Positions 55,370 through 64,000 of a stretch of DNA of 64,000 bases are shown one piece after another; position 1 is the stretch's first letter, and each line of letters starts with the position of its first letter. The notes under the pieces were generated by a model that ran no database searches, had not been told where the DNA came from, and saw only the letters and a list, made by a program, of their open reading frames with translations. A program made the position numbers and the translations under genes. Source of the stretch: Lolium rigidum (Eukaryota > Streptophyta > Magnoliopsida > Poales > Poaceae); assembly GCF_022539505.1 (NCBI RefSeq), contig NC_061508.1, positions 348,639,484-348,703,483 of the forward strand, given 5' to 3'.

Positions 55370-57870
55370 GCAGAATAGCATTTGTTCCACTGGTGATATT
55401 GATCTCAACTGGATTTGAAATATGCGGACTGCAAAGGCTTCCGTTTCCACATTTAGCACTGTATATGTATTTTGCAATGCAGGTTGGAACACTTGGCCAA
55501 ACAAAAATGCAAGTTGGAACACACAGACTGACAGAGGCATGCAAAGGAGAACATGTTTAAATGCCATTTTAACCTTTCTCGCCTCAACTCTAATCGGTAA
55601 CTCCAATAAAAAATGCATCAAAGTGAATTAATTTGACATATAACATGAGCAAACTATGTTCATGCCCCTTTTATGTTCCTTCTTAATAGTCAGAAAAAAC
55701 GAGTCCTGGAAATATAGGTAGTACTAAATTGGTAGTTCACTGTTGAGGACTCCATATATTTCCTTTTAGGGAGAGTTCATATATTACCAAGTAGTACAAA
55801 CTTCTATGTTAGGCCAGTTTCAAGATAAAGGAAGTTCTAACATCTTGAGCAGTGACTCTCATGCTGTTATTTTTACCCTACCAGTTAGGCAACTTATTCA
55901 AAATAAAATCATGAGAAAAAATTGATATATGTGAAGATGACTAACAGAAAAATTATCTGCTTCCTTATATTTATAAAATGAAAGTGGACAGGATGAGTCA
56001 TGCTTGACTGTAATGATTGTTTTCCCTGAGGTAAATACTCCAAAGGTAAATTTGATTTATAGGTGTATTCATCCTCCATTACCTATATCATGTACAAGAA
56101 TGACCAAGGCAATAATGAACTATCAAGGATTAGACGAGATGTGTTATAACTATGAAGGGAAGGACATAACCAGGTTGCGTCAGAAAGTTTACCACTTCAT
56201 ATTGTCGGTGAAGACAACAACAACAACAGCAACAATGGTGTGAAGAATTTTTGGTCCAATTTGTACACATATTCAAGAATGTAAGAGCTAAAAGCAAGGT
56301 TATATGTCTTATGTTTGGCTAGATATAAAATTACCCTAAAGCATTACCAGAATAGCATTTGTTCCATAAGTGACATTGATCTCAACTGGAGCTAAGAAAT
56401 GCAGTGCAAAGTCACACTTTTCTGTGTCTATTACCGTAATTTGTAGTGCAAGTTGGATCACATTGCTACTTAGCCAGACAGAGGCATGTAATAAAGTAAT
56501 AAACAAAAATAAACTACTGGAAATTATTAGGTAGTGCTAAATTAGTAGTTTCCTGTTGAGGACTTCATATAATTCCTATTTAAGGAGGCTTCATATATTA
56601 CCAAGTGGTAAGAAACTTCTATATTATATCAGTTTCAAGGACAAAAAACTTCTAACTTGGGCCACGGAAGGGAAAAAGATCATACTAGTTAGGCTGATTC
56701 AATTCAAAACAATATCATGGGAAAAAAATGATATACGTGAAGATGACCAAAATAGAACTTTTGTGCATCCTTATATTTGTAAAGTGAAATTGGAAAAGAT
56801 GAGTCATGCTTGACTGTAATGCTTTTTTCTTCAGGTAAGACACTCCAGAGGTAAACTGGATTTATACTTACATTCCTTCTCCATTACCTTGACCATAGAA
56901 CTATTCCCTGAAAACAATTACTGCGACCTAGTATTTTTGTGATTCAATGAAGCCTACAATAGTTGTGGATGCATGAGCTATGTGAAAGGCCATTTCTTTT
57001 CTATGACTCTTAAAATGTGTGTTGGAACGAGCCCTGGAATTTTCAAGTCATGCTAAATTGGTAATTTAGTGTTGCATGACTTTGTATAGTAACAAGTAGT
57101 ACAACAAACTTCTAGCTTAGGCCTGTTTCAAAGAATAAAATCCATCTTAGGTCATGGAATAAAATCTTATCAGGGTATCTTAATTCTTAGTACGCACAGT
57201 CAACAAATGATAGATGTGAAACCTATAACAGATCTTATGACTTATGAGGCTGATTCAAATCAAACAGCCTGTGAGCACACACTGCTCTTACTATTTAGAG
57301 TAGTGAATCAGGTTGTTATTTGCGAAAGCAGTAGTTAGGAAGATTTATTTTAAAAAAAAATCACGAGAAAAAATGAATGTGAACTGTGAAGATGATCAGA
57401 AGAAAACTTTTCTGCCTCCTTGTATTTATAAAAATGAACTGAAATGGATGAGTTTGATTGTAATGAATTGTGCCGAGGTGAAACACTCCAAAGGTAAACT
57501 GGAGGGAACTATAAATTGCATTGCTTCTCCTTTACCCCAACCAGAAAACTTTCCTCGAAAATTTTGCAGCCTAGTATTTTTGTGATCTCAAGAATCCTAG
57601 AATAATAGTGGATCTATGAGCTACATGAAAGATCTTCTCTCTTGTCTAGTTCTATTAAAAGAGCATTTAGACCAAACAAGAGAAAGAATCACAATTACGC
57701 TCCTCAGCTTGATCAGCTTTCCCACAGCCACAAGGAAAATAACCGCTAGTAAATTGGGTAAACAAGAATGGTCAATTGCACTAATGAACTATCAAGCATT
57801 GGACAAAAAGTTGTGTGATAACTATGAAGGACAGGAGTACATAACTAGGATGAAGTAGAGAGTTTACCAT
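55370..57870 (-). repeat. Tandem copies of F-box 3' flank with a fourth F-box relic
   Basis: Units of about 1 kb recur. GCAGAATAGCATTTGTTCCAC with CTCAACTGGA occurs at about 55370 and 56347. GATGAGTCATGCTTGACTGT is at about 55990 and 56799, and further variants occur at 57440. At 56090-56215 the text AATGAACTATCAAG...TTCATATTGTCGGTGAAGAC is the 3' end of an F-box gene including its last codons (SPTI and stop on the - strand), but no more coding follows. These are remains of repeated F-box duplications of which only flanks survive. Confidence 0.65.
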
Positions 57871-57871
57871 T

Positions 57872-59113
57872 TCATATTGTTGGTGAAGACAGCAGCGATG
57901 GCGGGAAGTTGGTATATATGCGCGTCCTGGACAAGGCAGCCCCGAAAGGTTTCACAGAAACCTTCTGAAGCTGCAATTCCTTGACATCCATGGAGAAGTA
58001 TTCCAAGTCTGGCATCTTGAAAGACGAGCCTAGCCACCGTGGGGCATCGGCGCTTACGAGGAGAAAGTACCTCTCTGTTGAAGCCTTGATATAGTGCAGG
58101 CACCCAGAACCTAGCGCGATCGTCCTCACCATCTGCCACTGACCGCCCTTGTTCTGTCTAACGGTGTAGCAGAGATCAGGTTTGCCACCTGCAGGTTGAT
58201 CGCGTATGCCGAACAACCCAAGCTTGCCTTCCCCTGCCTCCAGGATTGCCACTCCAAGCGTACCCCACCCCTTGGATGGCAGGTCGGTGATGGAGAATTC
58301 CATTGTTCGGATGTCGAGGACCAGCAAATCTTTCCTTTTGGCCATGGTGGACTCCCAGTAGAAGCAGCCATATGCGTAGTGGCGCCTGAGGAACGTAGGG
58401 TCCAGCGGCGAATTCGATGCGGTAGGCTCCCGCACCGACGCATCCACGGGCGACTCGCGCCTGCCGCGGAACAGCTCGCTCCAGCCCTTGCTCGCCGAGG
58501 GGATCCACTGTCCCGTGGTCGAGGAGAAGACGAAGGTGGCCAGCTTGGTTTCGCAGTGCACCACGCAGATGACTGTGAATGCTGTGTCGTCGTCGCCGAG
58601 GGGCGCGAGGCAGGGCTCGCACCAGGGCATGCGCGTCACGGGTGCCGGGTGAAACAGTACCGAGGCGGCTAGGGCGTCGGGGAGCGGGGGCAGCGTGACG
58701 TACCGGCGGTGCAAGGGGTCGCACACCACGAGCTCCTTGAAGACCGGGGGCCGCTCGTCCTCGCCGTGGTCGCGGGCGAGGAGGACGCGGCCGTCGCGGA
58801 TTTCCTGGATGATCCAGCCGCAGTGGGGTGGCAGGAAGGAGAAGGTGAAGTCGGCGCCGGCGGCGGCGAGCGCGGCGGCGGCGGGCGCGGAGGGGTGGGG
58901 CGGGAGGGCGGGGTGGAAGCCCTCGAGGTCGAGGAAGGCGAGGAGGGGCGGGGCGTGGAGGCGGCGGAAGCGGCGGAGGAAGGGGCCGTCGGTGACGAGG
59001 CGGCGGAAGGCGACGCAGGCGGCGGAGGTGCGGGCGAGGTCCTCTGGGGCCGGCAGGCGGAGGAATATCTCGGCCAGGAGGTGGCCCGGGATCTCCGGCA
59101 GGTGCGAGGCCAT
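57872..59113 (-). CDS. F-box protein, copy 3 (intact)
   Basis: A single-exon protein of 413 residues starts [20 protein letters not shown] at 59113, so the F-box begins almost at the N-terminus and the basic lead of copies 1 and 2 is missing. It shares the family landmarks [33 protein letters not shown] and the C-terminal [17 protein letters not shown]. An insertion of about 15 residues ([20 protein letters not shown]) precedes the HYAYG motif. It is clearly more diverged than copies 1 and 2 are from each other. The frame is also open upstream for over 120 codons, but that part runs into a transposon end and is unlikely to be coding. It is a putative SCF adaptor with unknown target. A Harbinger element starts 236 bp upstream. 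Confidence 0.85.
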   Translation of the reverse strand: MASHLPEIPGHLLAEIFLRLPAPEDLARTSAACVAFRRLVTDGPFLRRFRRLHAPPLLAFLDLEGFHPALPPHPSAPAAAALAAAGADFTFSFLPPHCGWIIQEIRDGRVLLARDHGEDERPPVFKELVVCDPLHRRYVTLPPLPDALAASVLFHPAPVTRMPWCEPCLAPLGDDDTAFTVICVVHCETKLATFVFSSTTGQWIPSASKGWSELFRGRRESPVDASVREPTASNSPLDPTFLRRHYAYGCFYWESTMAKRKDLLVLDIRTMEFSITDLPSKGWGTLGVAILEAGEGKLGLFGIRDQPAGGKPDLCYTVRQNKGGQWQMVRTIALGSGCLHYIKASTERYFLLVSADAPRWLGSSFKMPDLEYFSMDVKELQLQKVSVKPFGAALSRTRIYTNFPPSLLSSPTI

Positions 59114-59348
59114 TTCGTAGGCCGGTCGCCGGAGGATCCGGGCGTCGGAGGGCGTTCGCCGCCGGGAACCCTTGAGAAGGGGAGGCGTCGGCTGTGTCTG
59201 TGTGCCGGTGGACACGGGATTTTTTCTTTCTCTCTTTTGTCTACTAGCGAAATGGGCCTTCTGACCTGCTCGAGGCCAACCTGGCCGAAATACCGAGTGC
59301 TGAGAGATGTCCACCCGCGTCCTCAAATCGCGCCGGATTGAGCGTTTA

Positions 59349-60626
59349 GGGCATCTCCAACCGGGGCCGTTTGCGTGGCCGAACGGACACCCGGACAGCG
59401 CCCCGCGTCCGCGCGTCCGTTTGGGTCGCACGCTGCGCCCAACGCGGGATTTGGGTCGGCGTTGCCCTATGGTATGTTTTTCTTGTAAATTCACTAGAAA
59501 AACGCAAAAACGTATTATATAAAATATATAAAATAGTTCAAATGCTCAAAATGTATTACACATTACATAGTCCATGTAATCAAGGATAAAGTATTGTTCA
59601 AATAAAATGAAAAAACGATACAAATGCTCTGAGGCTTCTGGATTTCCTTCATCATTGTTGTTTGCGGCATTGCTGCCTACATGCTCGCCACATGTGCTCG
59701 ACCAAATCAGCATGAAGTCTGGTTGTGTACGACCGGATCTCTAATTTCATGGTGCGCATGAAGAATGTCCTGGAATGATGCCGGACCACCTTGAGGAGTA
59801 ACCAACTCTCCTTGGCCTTCCCGGTCATTATCAAAGAGTGAATCATCCCGCTCTACCTCAACAATCATGTTATGCATGATTACACAAGCGGTCATCACCT
59901 CCCACGAGTTTGCACATCCCGGGCTGCGGCGGGGTGTCCGACGATAGCCCAACGAGCTTGGAGGATGCCAAACGCCCGCTCCACATCTTTCCGGGCTGCC
60001 TCCTGCTCTTTGGCAAACCTTGCCTCCTGCTCTGAGGTGGGGTTTCGGATTGTCTTCACGAGTGTAGCCCAAGGTGGATAGATACCATCAGCAAGGTAGT
60101 ACCCCTTGGTGTAGTGGTGGCCATTGGTCTGGAAACACGGGCAGGAGAGCTCACCTCCGGCGGAAACGGCGCAGCTGCGAACGGCGGGAGGTGTCGCGAC
60201 GGTGAGAGGACAACAGCGCCGGCGGCTGCGTCCTCCGACTCTGCTACGACGCGGCGAAAGCAGCGCGGGGCCTCGACCTCTGCTTCCGCCCCGCTTGCCG
60301 GCGTCTCGACGACGATGGCCGGCGTCGACGCGCTCCCAAATCGCCGGTCCGTGGGTGGCGGCGGAGCGGTGGGGAGATGTGTGCGACGGGCTTGTGTTTT
60401 GGGAGGCGGACGGGCGGGCCGAGGGCGGACAAGGGAGGACGCGAGCGACCAGCCTTTCGCGTCCGCGGCCACGCAAACCCGTCCAAGATTTGGGCCGGGT
60501 TTGCGTCGATCCGGACGCCCCCGCCGTCCGTTTTAGGGATGGGTCCGCGCGCTGGGCCGGGTTTTTGTCCGTTTCGACCCATCCGGACGCGCGGGCGCGG
60601 GATGGGTCGCCCGGTTGGAGATGCCC
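59349..60626 (-). mobile_element. Harbinger deletion derivative with transposase C-terminus
   Basis: Ends GGGCATCTCCAACCGGG and CCCGGTTGGAGATGCCC are perfect inverted repeats with TTA on both sides (59346-59348 and 60627-60629); length 1278 bp. On the - strand the 3' part of a transposase survives: [40 protein letters not shown] (with the third catalytic residue, E) and, after a frameshift near 59930, [19 protein letters not shown]. The first two catalytic residues are missing, so it is non-autonomous. Confidence 0.85.
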
Positions 60627-60629
60627 TTA

Positions 60630-61415
60630 GGAGACGTGTTTTGTTCGTGCCGCGTTTGGGGGACGTCGCTCCCCAGCCGCGTGCCTCAAACATTTAAAAT
60701 AATTTTTTTAACACATAAACCATTTATATCAAATGTAGCATATGAATAAAAATGTTTGCGCCAGGATTGTTTTCAAATTAAATTACAACAAACAATAAAA
60801 CAAGTAATCAAATATAATAAATATGGCTAGATGCTACATCAAGGTGCCACGGTATTGCGCCGAGTGCAACCATCTCATCGTCGCTGTCCATGGCTAAAGC
60901 AAAATCAATGGTTAAAATTGCGCCGAGGCAGATGACGCAACAAACAGCGGCCAATCGCGCCTACCTGGCAAGTCGTCGAGCACCTTCTGTGCGCGGATGT
61001 GGGGCGGATTTGACGGCGCGTTTTGGGACGCGCTGGCGACGCGGCGGCGGCGGCACGACCGGCGGGAGCCCCAGCCGCGACAACGGTGCCGACTCTCAGC
61101 AGAGATCAGACGCCCAAACGGCTGGGAAATCCAGCGGTGGCGGTGGGGTGGGAGGCGCGGGAAGGAAGGAGCGACGAGAAAAGAGGCGCGAACCAACGGT
61201 TTATGCAAATAGTCGCCGACATGTGGGAGCCCGCCTCGCTTTTCGTTGTGTCCGGCGTCCCCGGAGCGTCCCCTGTGGGACGGGGACGGGCTCGGGGCGC
61301 CGGACACCGTATCGGGCCGCGCCGGACAAAAATGGGCTTTGGGGGACCGCGGCTGGAACGTTTTTTTTGTCCGGCGCGCCCCAAATCCCTTTGGGGGACG
61401 CGACTGAAGATGCTC
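60630..61415. mobile_element. Second copy of the 19.8-kb DNA transposon family, internally deleted
   Basis: The right end, whose reverse complement begins GAGCATCTTCAGTCGCGTCC, and the 180 bp before it match the right end of the 19769-21548 element. The left part (60640-60690) has TTTGGGGGACG text similar to the right-end motif, but the left border and target duplication could not be fixed. There is no intact ORF. Confidence 0.5.
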
Positions 61416-61599
61416 TGAGTGCACGTGATCGGCGTGCTGCTCTTCTTTTGTTTTCCGAGCCATCGCCATCAGAGCAGAATACTGCAGTTCAATGTTCATG
61501 ATTATCGTACTGTACATAGAAAAGAACAACGTTTTTGTTTTGAAAGTGGTTGTGTATTAGTTAAACATCATCGGTTGGATTACAATCTCTCAAAGTCAG
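61416..61599. other. Short spacer, nothing recognised
   Basis: No ORF or repeat signal between the two transposons. Confidence 0.4.
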
Positions 61600-62818
61600 C
61601 ACTACAGGAATGGCCCAAGTCGTCGACGGCCTGCTGATAAGTCGACGGTCAAAAGTTAAGAGTCGTCAGCCGTATGGGCCGGCCAAGCTAGCCCGCCAGA
61701 ACTGTCGGCGTAGCGACGCCCTTGGCGTAGGCAACCCTACGCCGACGACTACCCTCGGCATACCCCGGGTCGTCAGCGTATGCCTGAACACGCGCCCCTC
61801 CAAAGCAAGGCCGTGACAGTGTTGTCACGACGTTAGAGCTACGCCGAGGGATGCCCTCCTCATAGCCTCCTCCCCCTTTTTTAATCTACGCCGACAGCCA
61901 TCTTAGGTGTAGCCCTCAACTTTTTTTCACTCAACGCACCCCTCCTCCCTCTAGATCGTCTTTTTAAGTTTCAACTGAATGGCAGAAAATGATTAAAAAA
62001 ATAAAAAAATAAAATCCTTTGAGATGTCCATGTGTTATGTCATCTGGTTGCAAAAGAATTTAGCACAAATGAACTTCAACCAATTTTTGCAAAATTGTGT
62101 CACATATAGGTAAAATGGCTTTTCTGGTTGCATACGATGTCAGAAAAAAAATATAATATATCAAAATGATCGTGGGAAAAAGTTACATCCGAATTCGCCA
62201 GGTTACCCGGTTGGCATTTGTTTAGATTCTCAAAATTCCAAATAAAATATGAAAGAGGAAGATTTTAGTTTTTGCGAGAAATTCAGGATTTTATATTTTT
62301 TTAAAATAAATTAATAATTGCATCATATGCATAAAGATTATTATTACTTAACCATTGATGTTTATTTAAATAACTATTTAAAATTCAAAATAATAAATAG
62401 TTTTGATATCACGGTCTAAGGGTTAATAGGATTGATATGGTAGTATAATCAGCAATGTTTCGTTTTTTCATGAAAGCTCAACAGGAATGAACAAAAATGT
62501 TAATCGTGCTAGGATTGGAGTAGTCAGAGGATGGGTGACCAAATTGGGAATTTTGATCATGAGTGTAATTTAATTTAAGATTAAGTGTAGTTAGAGTTAA
62601 AATAATTCATATGCGAGGTTAAAAAATTTGAATTTTTTTAAGTTAACAGACGACGTGGCTTGCGCCGATGGTCTTGACGCCAACGGCCGCCTTCAGCGTA
62701 TACGGGCTACGCTGACGGTCTACATGGCTCTGCCGAAAAGGACCTACGCCGAGGGCCGCCCTCGGCATAGCCTACACCAACGATCCAATGTGGCTACGCC
62801 GAGGGCTTCCTGCCGTAT
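61600..62818. mobile_element. CACTA-type element, small, decayed right end
   Basis: The left end is CACTACAGGAATGGCCC, preceded by CAG (61597-61599) as a possible 3-bp target duplication. Subterminal repeats of the form CTACGCCGAGGG or GTCGGCGTAG crowd both sides (61700-61910 and 62650-62815). The AT-rich middle has no ORF. The expected right terminus TTCCTGTAGTG appears only as CTTCCTGCCGTA near 62818. No transposase is present. Confidence 0.6.
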
Positions 62819-62825
62819 AAGATTT

Positions 62826-63290
62826 TCTTCCCTCATCTCTGGGGCTACTTTATAAAGTAATACCAGCACCCAATCGTCATCTGGAAAAGTAAGATCAGCT
62901 TCTGATGGTAGCTTCCAATCTTTTGCTAGAGCTTGTCTCAGCTCTTTTGCTTTTGTGCACATCATTGTTGCATGATAACCTGTCTCAGCTTCCATTCCGC
63001 AGATACTGCATACGGGCAGAAGGTTAGGCAACCGTTTACATCTATTAACATGTACATCAAGATTGTTAGTAGCCAGCTTCCAAGTAAAAATCTTAACTTT
63101 GGGAGGAGTCTTCGAAGCCCAGATGGTTTTCCATAAACCTCTATCACCATACAGATTAGTACTATCCATTCCGCAGGTCTAGAGCTAGATTGTAGGCACT
63201 TCGAACAGTAAACATACCATGTTTCTCACGCATCCAGAAAATAAAATCTTCCTGGTCATACTTCGGAAGCCGAATTTAAGGCATAAAAAA
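62826..63290 (-). mobile_element. LINE zinc-binding RT domain fragment
   Basis: The - strand frame (63169 down) reads GLWKTIWASKTPPKVKIFTW then CSICGMEAETGYHATMMC, a zf-RVT domain with C-x2-C...H-x4-C. It ends in CACTA sequence at about 62826, with no RNase H or poly(A), so it is a fragment from the middle of ORF2. Confidence 0.65.
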
Positions 63291-63381
63291 TTTCTAACTG
63301 AAGTTTTGAAGTTGTACCAGATGGAATAATAGAGTATACAATCAAATATTGTCCAATTAGATGTTGAACACATAGATCATA

Positions 63382-63463
63382 CTCCCTCCGGTCCTATTTA
63401 ATTGACTCAGATTTAGTATAAAGTTGTACTAAATTCGAGTCAATTAAATAAGACCAGAGGGAG
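63382..63463. mobile_element. Stowaway MITE, 82 bp
   Basis: CTCCCTCCGGTCCTATTTAA at the left and its near-exact reverse complement at the right (GAGTCAATTAAATAAGACCA, then GAGGGAG) form an almost complete hairpin, flanked by TA on both sides (63380-63381 and 63464-63465). Confidence 0.9.
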
Positions 63464-63579
63464 TAGTATTTTTTCGTATTTGACTAAATCAAACCACTAG
63501 CTGCCACAAACAATTCAGTGGATGTTGCAACGCTCAAGAATTCAAGAAAATCTCAAAGGAAACAAGAACGAAAGCTCAC

Positions 63580-63742
63580 GTGTCTAGGGGGGTATTGTCT
63601 TGTTTGATGTAATCATAGCATTGGCGGAACATATTCTCAAAGAAGTCCAGAGCAATCACTGATGAGTATGCCTCAGAGGTTGCGAACTTCCTTGCAAACA
63701 AGCCACTGCCGCAGCTGACATCAACGAGTATACCACCAGCAA
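63580..63742 (-). pseudogene. Exon of a chloroplast-type SAM-dependent methyltransferase, cut by an LTR
   Basis: The - strand reads VAGGILVDVSCGSGLFARKF and continues TSEAYSSVIALDF to DNTPLDT, then a GTGAGC donor at 63579. LVDVSCGSG is methyltransferase motif I (SAM binding), and the text resembles the plastid proteins related to Arabidopsis At1g78140/At2g41040. The 5' side stops at 63742, exactly where an LTR-like sequence begins, so the exon was probably disrupted; alternatively CAG is a genuine acceptor. The next exons expected on the - strand below 63580 were not found; a MITE, a LINE fragment and a CACTA element lie there instead. Confidence 0.6.
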
Positions 63743-63745
63743 CTG

Positions 63746-64000
63746 TGTTATAAAAGCGACAAGCAAATAACGAAGAACGAAACAAGAACACACGCAGGGG
63801 ACACAAGAGTTAACGTGGAAAACCCCTTCCAACACAGAAAGGGAAAAACCACGGGCGGCAGCCAGCAAAACTTCACTATATCGAGAGGTGTTTACAAACG
63901 CCGTGGGTTATCTTATAATCTGATAAACCCTAGCCGGCGGCTTACAAGATGTATATATAGGCGGTGCCGAATGATCCGTACCGTACCGGCTTGGGCCTCG
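63746..64000 (+). repeat. Start of an LTR, continuing past the window
   Basis: The sequence begins TGTTATAAAAGCG after AACTG and runs into AGTTAACGTGGAAAACCCC and GTATATATAGGCGG. It lacks coding potential and has the look of a plant Copia LTR. The TATA-like TATATATAGG near 63950, if real, would be in a divergent orientation. Only the left border is in view. Confidence 0.45.

Noticed and set aside
59121..59300. Additional coding exon upstream of F-box copy 3
   Set aside because: No splice sites or similarity to the other copies; it is the 5' flank.
57872..59494. Longer start for F-box copy 3 at 59494
   Set aside because: The extra 127 codons are Arg/Pro-rich and cross the end of the Harbinger element at 59349; the ATG at 59113 matches the family.

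Overview
The window is grass nuclear DNA, almost certainly Triticeae (wheat, barley, rye or a close relative). The evidence is the repeat content: Gypsy and Copia LTR retrotransposons of Triticeae type, LINE 3' ends, PIF/Harbinger elements with TAA/TTA target duplications, a CACTA element and Stowaway MITEs. Embedded genes have plant introns and GC-rich first exons. All comparisons were made by eye; family names are given only where the sequence supports them.

Layout. 1-15.3 kb is a four-level nest of LTR retrotransposons. A Gypsy element (end of its internal region plus a complete 3' LTR, to 3959) sits inside the gag of a second, apparently non-autonomous Gypsy element (to 10336). That one sits inside an LTR of the first family (10337-10909), which sits inside the LTR of a Copia element (10910-14476). 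The Copia element is cut off in its integrase by a 5'-truncated LINE-like tail. 15.4-34 kb is repeat-rich: an antisense Copia LTR, a duplicated AT-rich block (17.0 and 30.9 kb), DNA transposons, LINE fragments, a leucyl-tRNA-synthetase-like exon fragment and two divergent U2-snRNA-like loci.

34-60 kb is the gene island. It holds three copies of one grass F-box gene: an intact + strand copy at 34.3 kb, a frameshifted - strand copy at 52.9-54.1 kb, and an intact - strand copy at 57.9-59.1 kb, with many copies of their downstream flank. It also holds a third U2-like locus at 37.6 kb, a U2 3' relic at 41.6 kb, and a complete ten-exon indole-3-glycerol-phosphate synthase gene (42.1-45.5 kb, - strand). 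Three Harbinger elements with 3-bp target duplications lie in or beside the island; two sit within about 240 bp upstream of the IGPS and third F-box start codons. 60.6-64 kb is again transposons plus one exon of a chloroplast-type methyltransferase broken by an LTR.

Functionally, IGPS is a plastid tryptophan-pathway enzyme and the F-box proteins are probable SCF ubiquitin-ligase adaptors; nothing links them beyond position. The most unusual content is the set of U2-like loci: three keep the plant snRNA promoter (USE, fixed spacing, TATA, ATACC start) yet have altered 5' domains that should affect branch-site recognition. Other notable points are an antisense acidic ORF in the second Gypsy element, recurrent GCCGAT/ATCGGC hairpins in the same element, a tandem U2-IGPS segmental duplication carrying a pseudo-exon, and a LINE insertion that looks like a twin-priming inversion.
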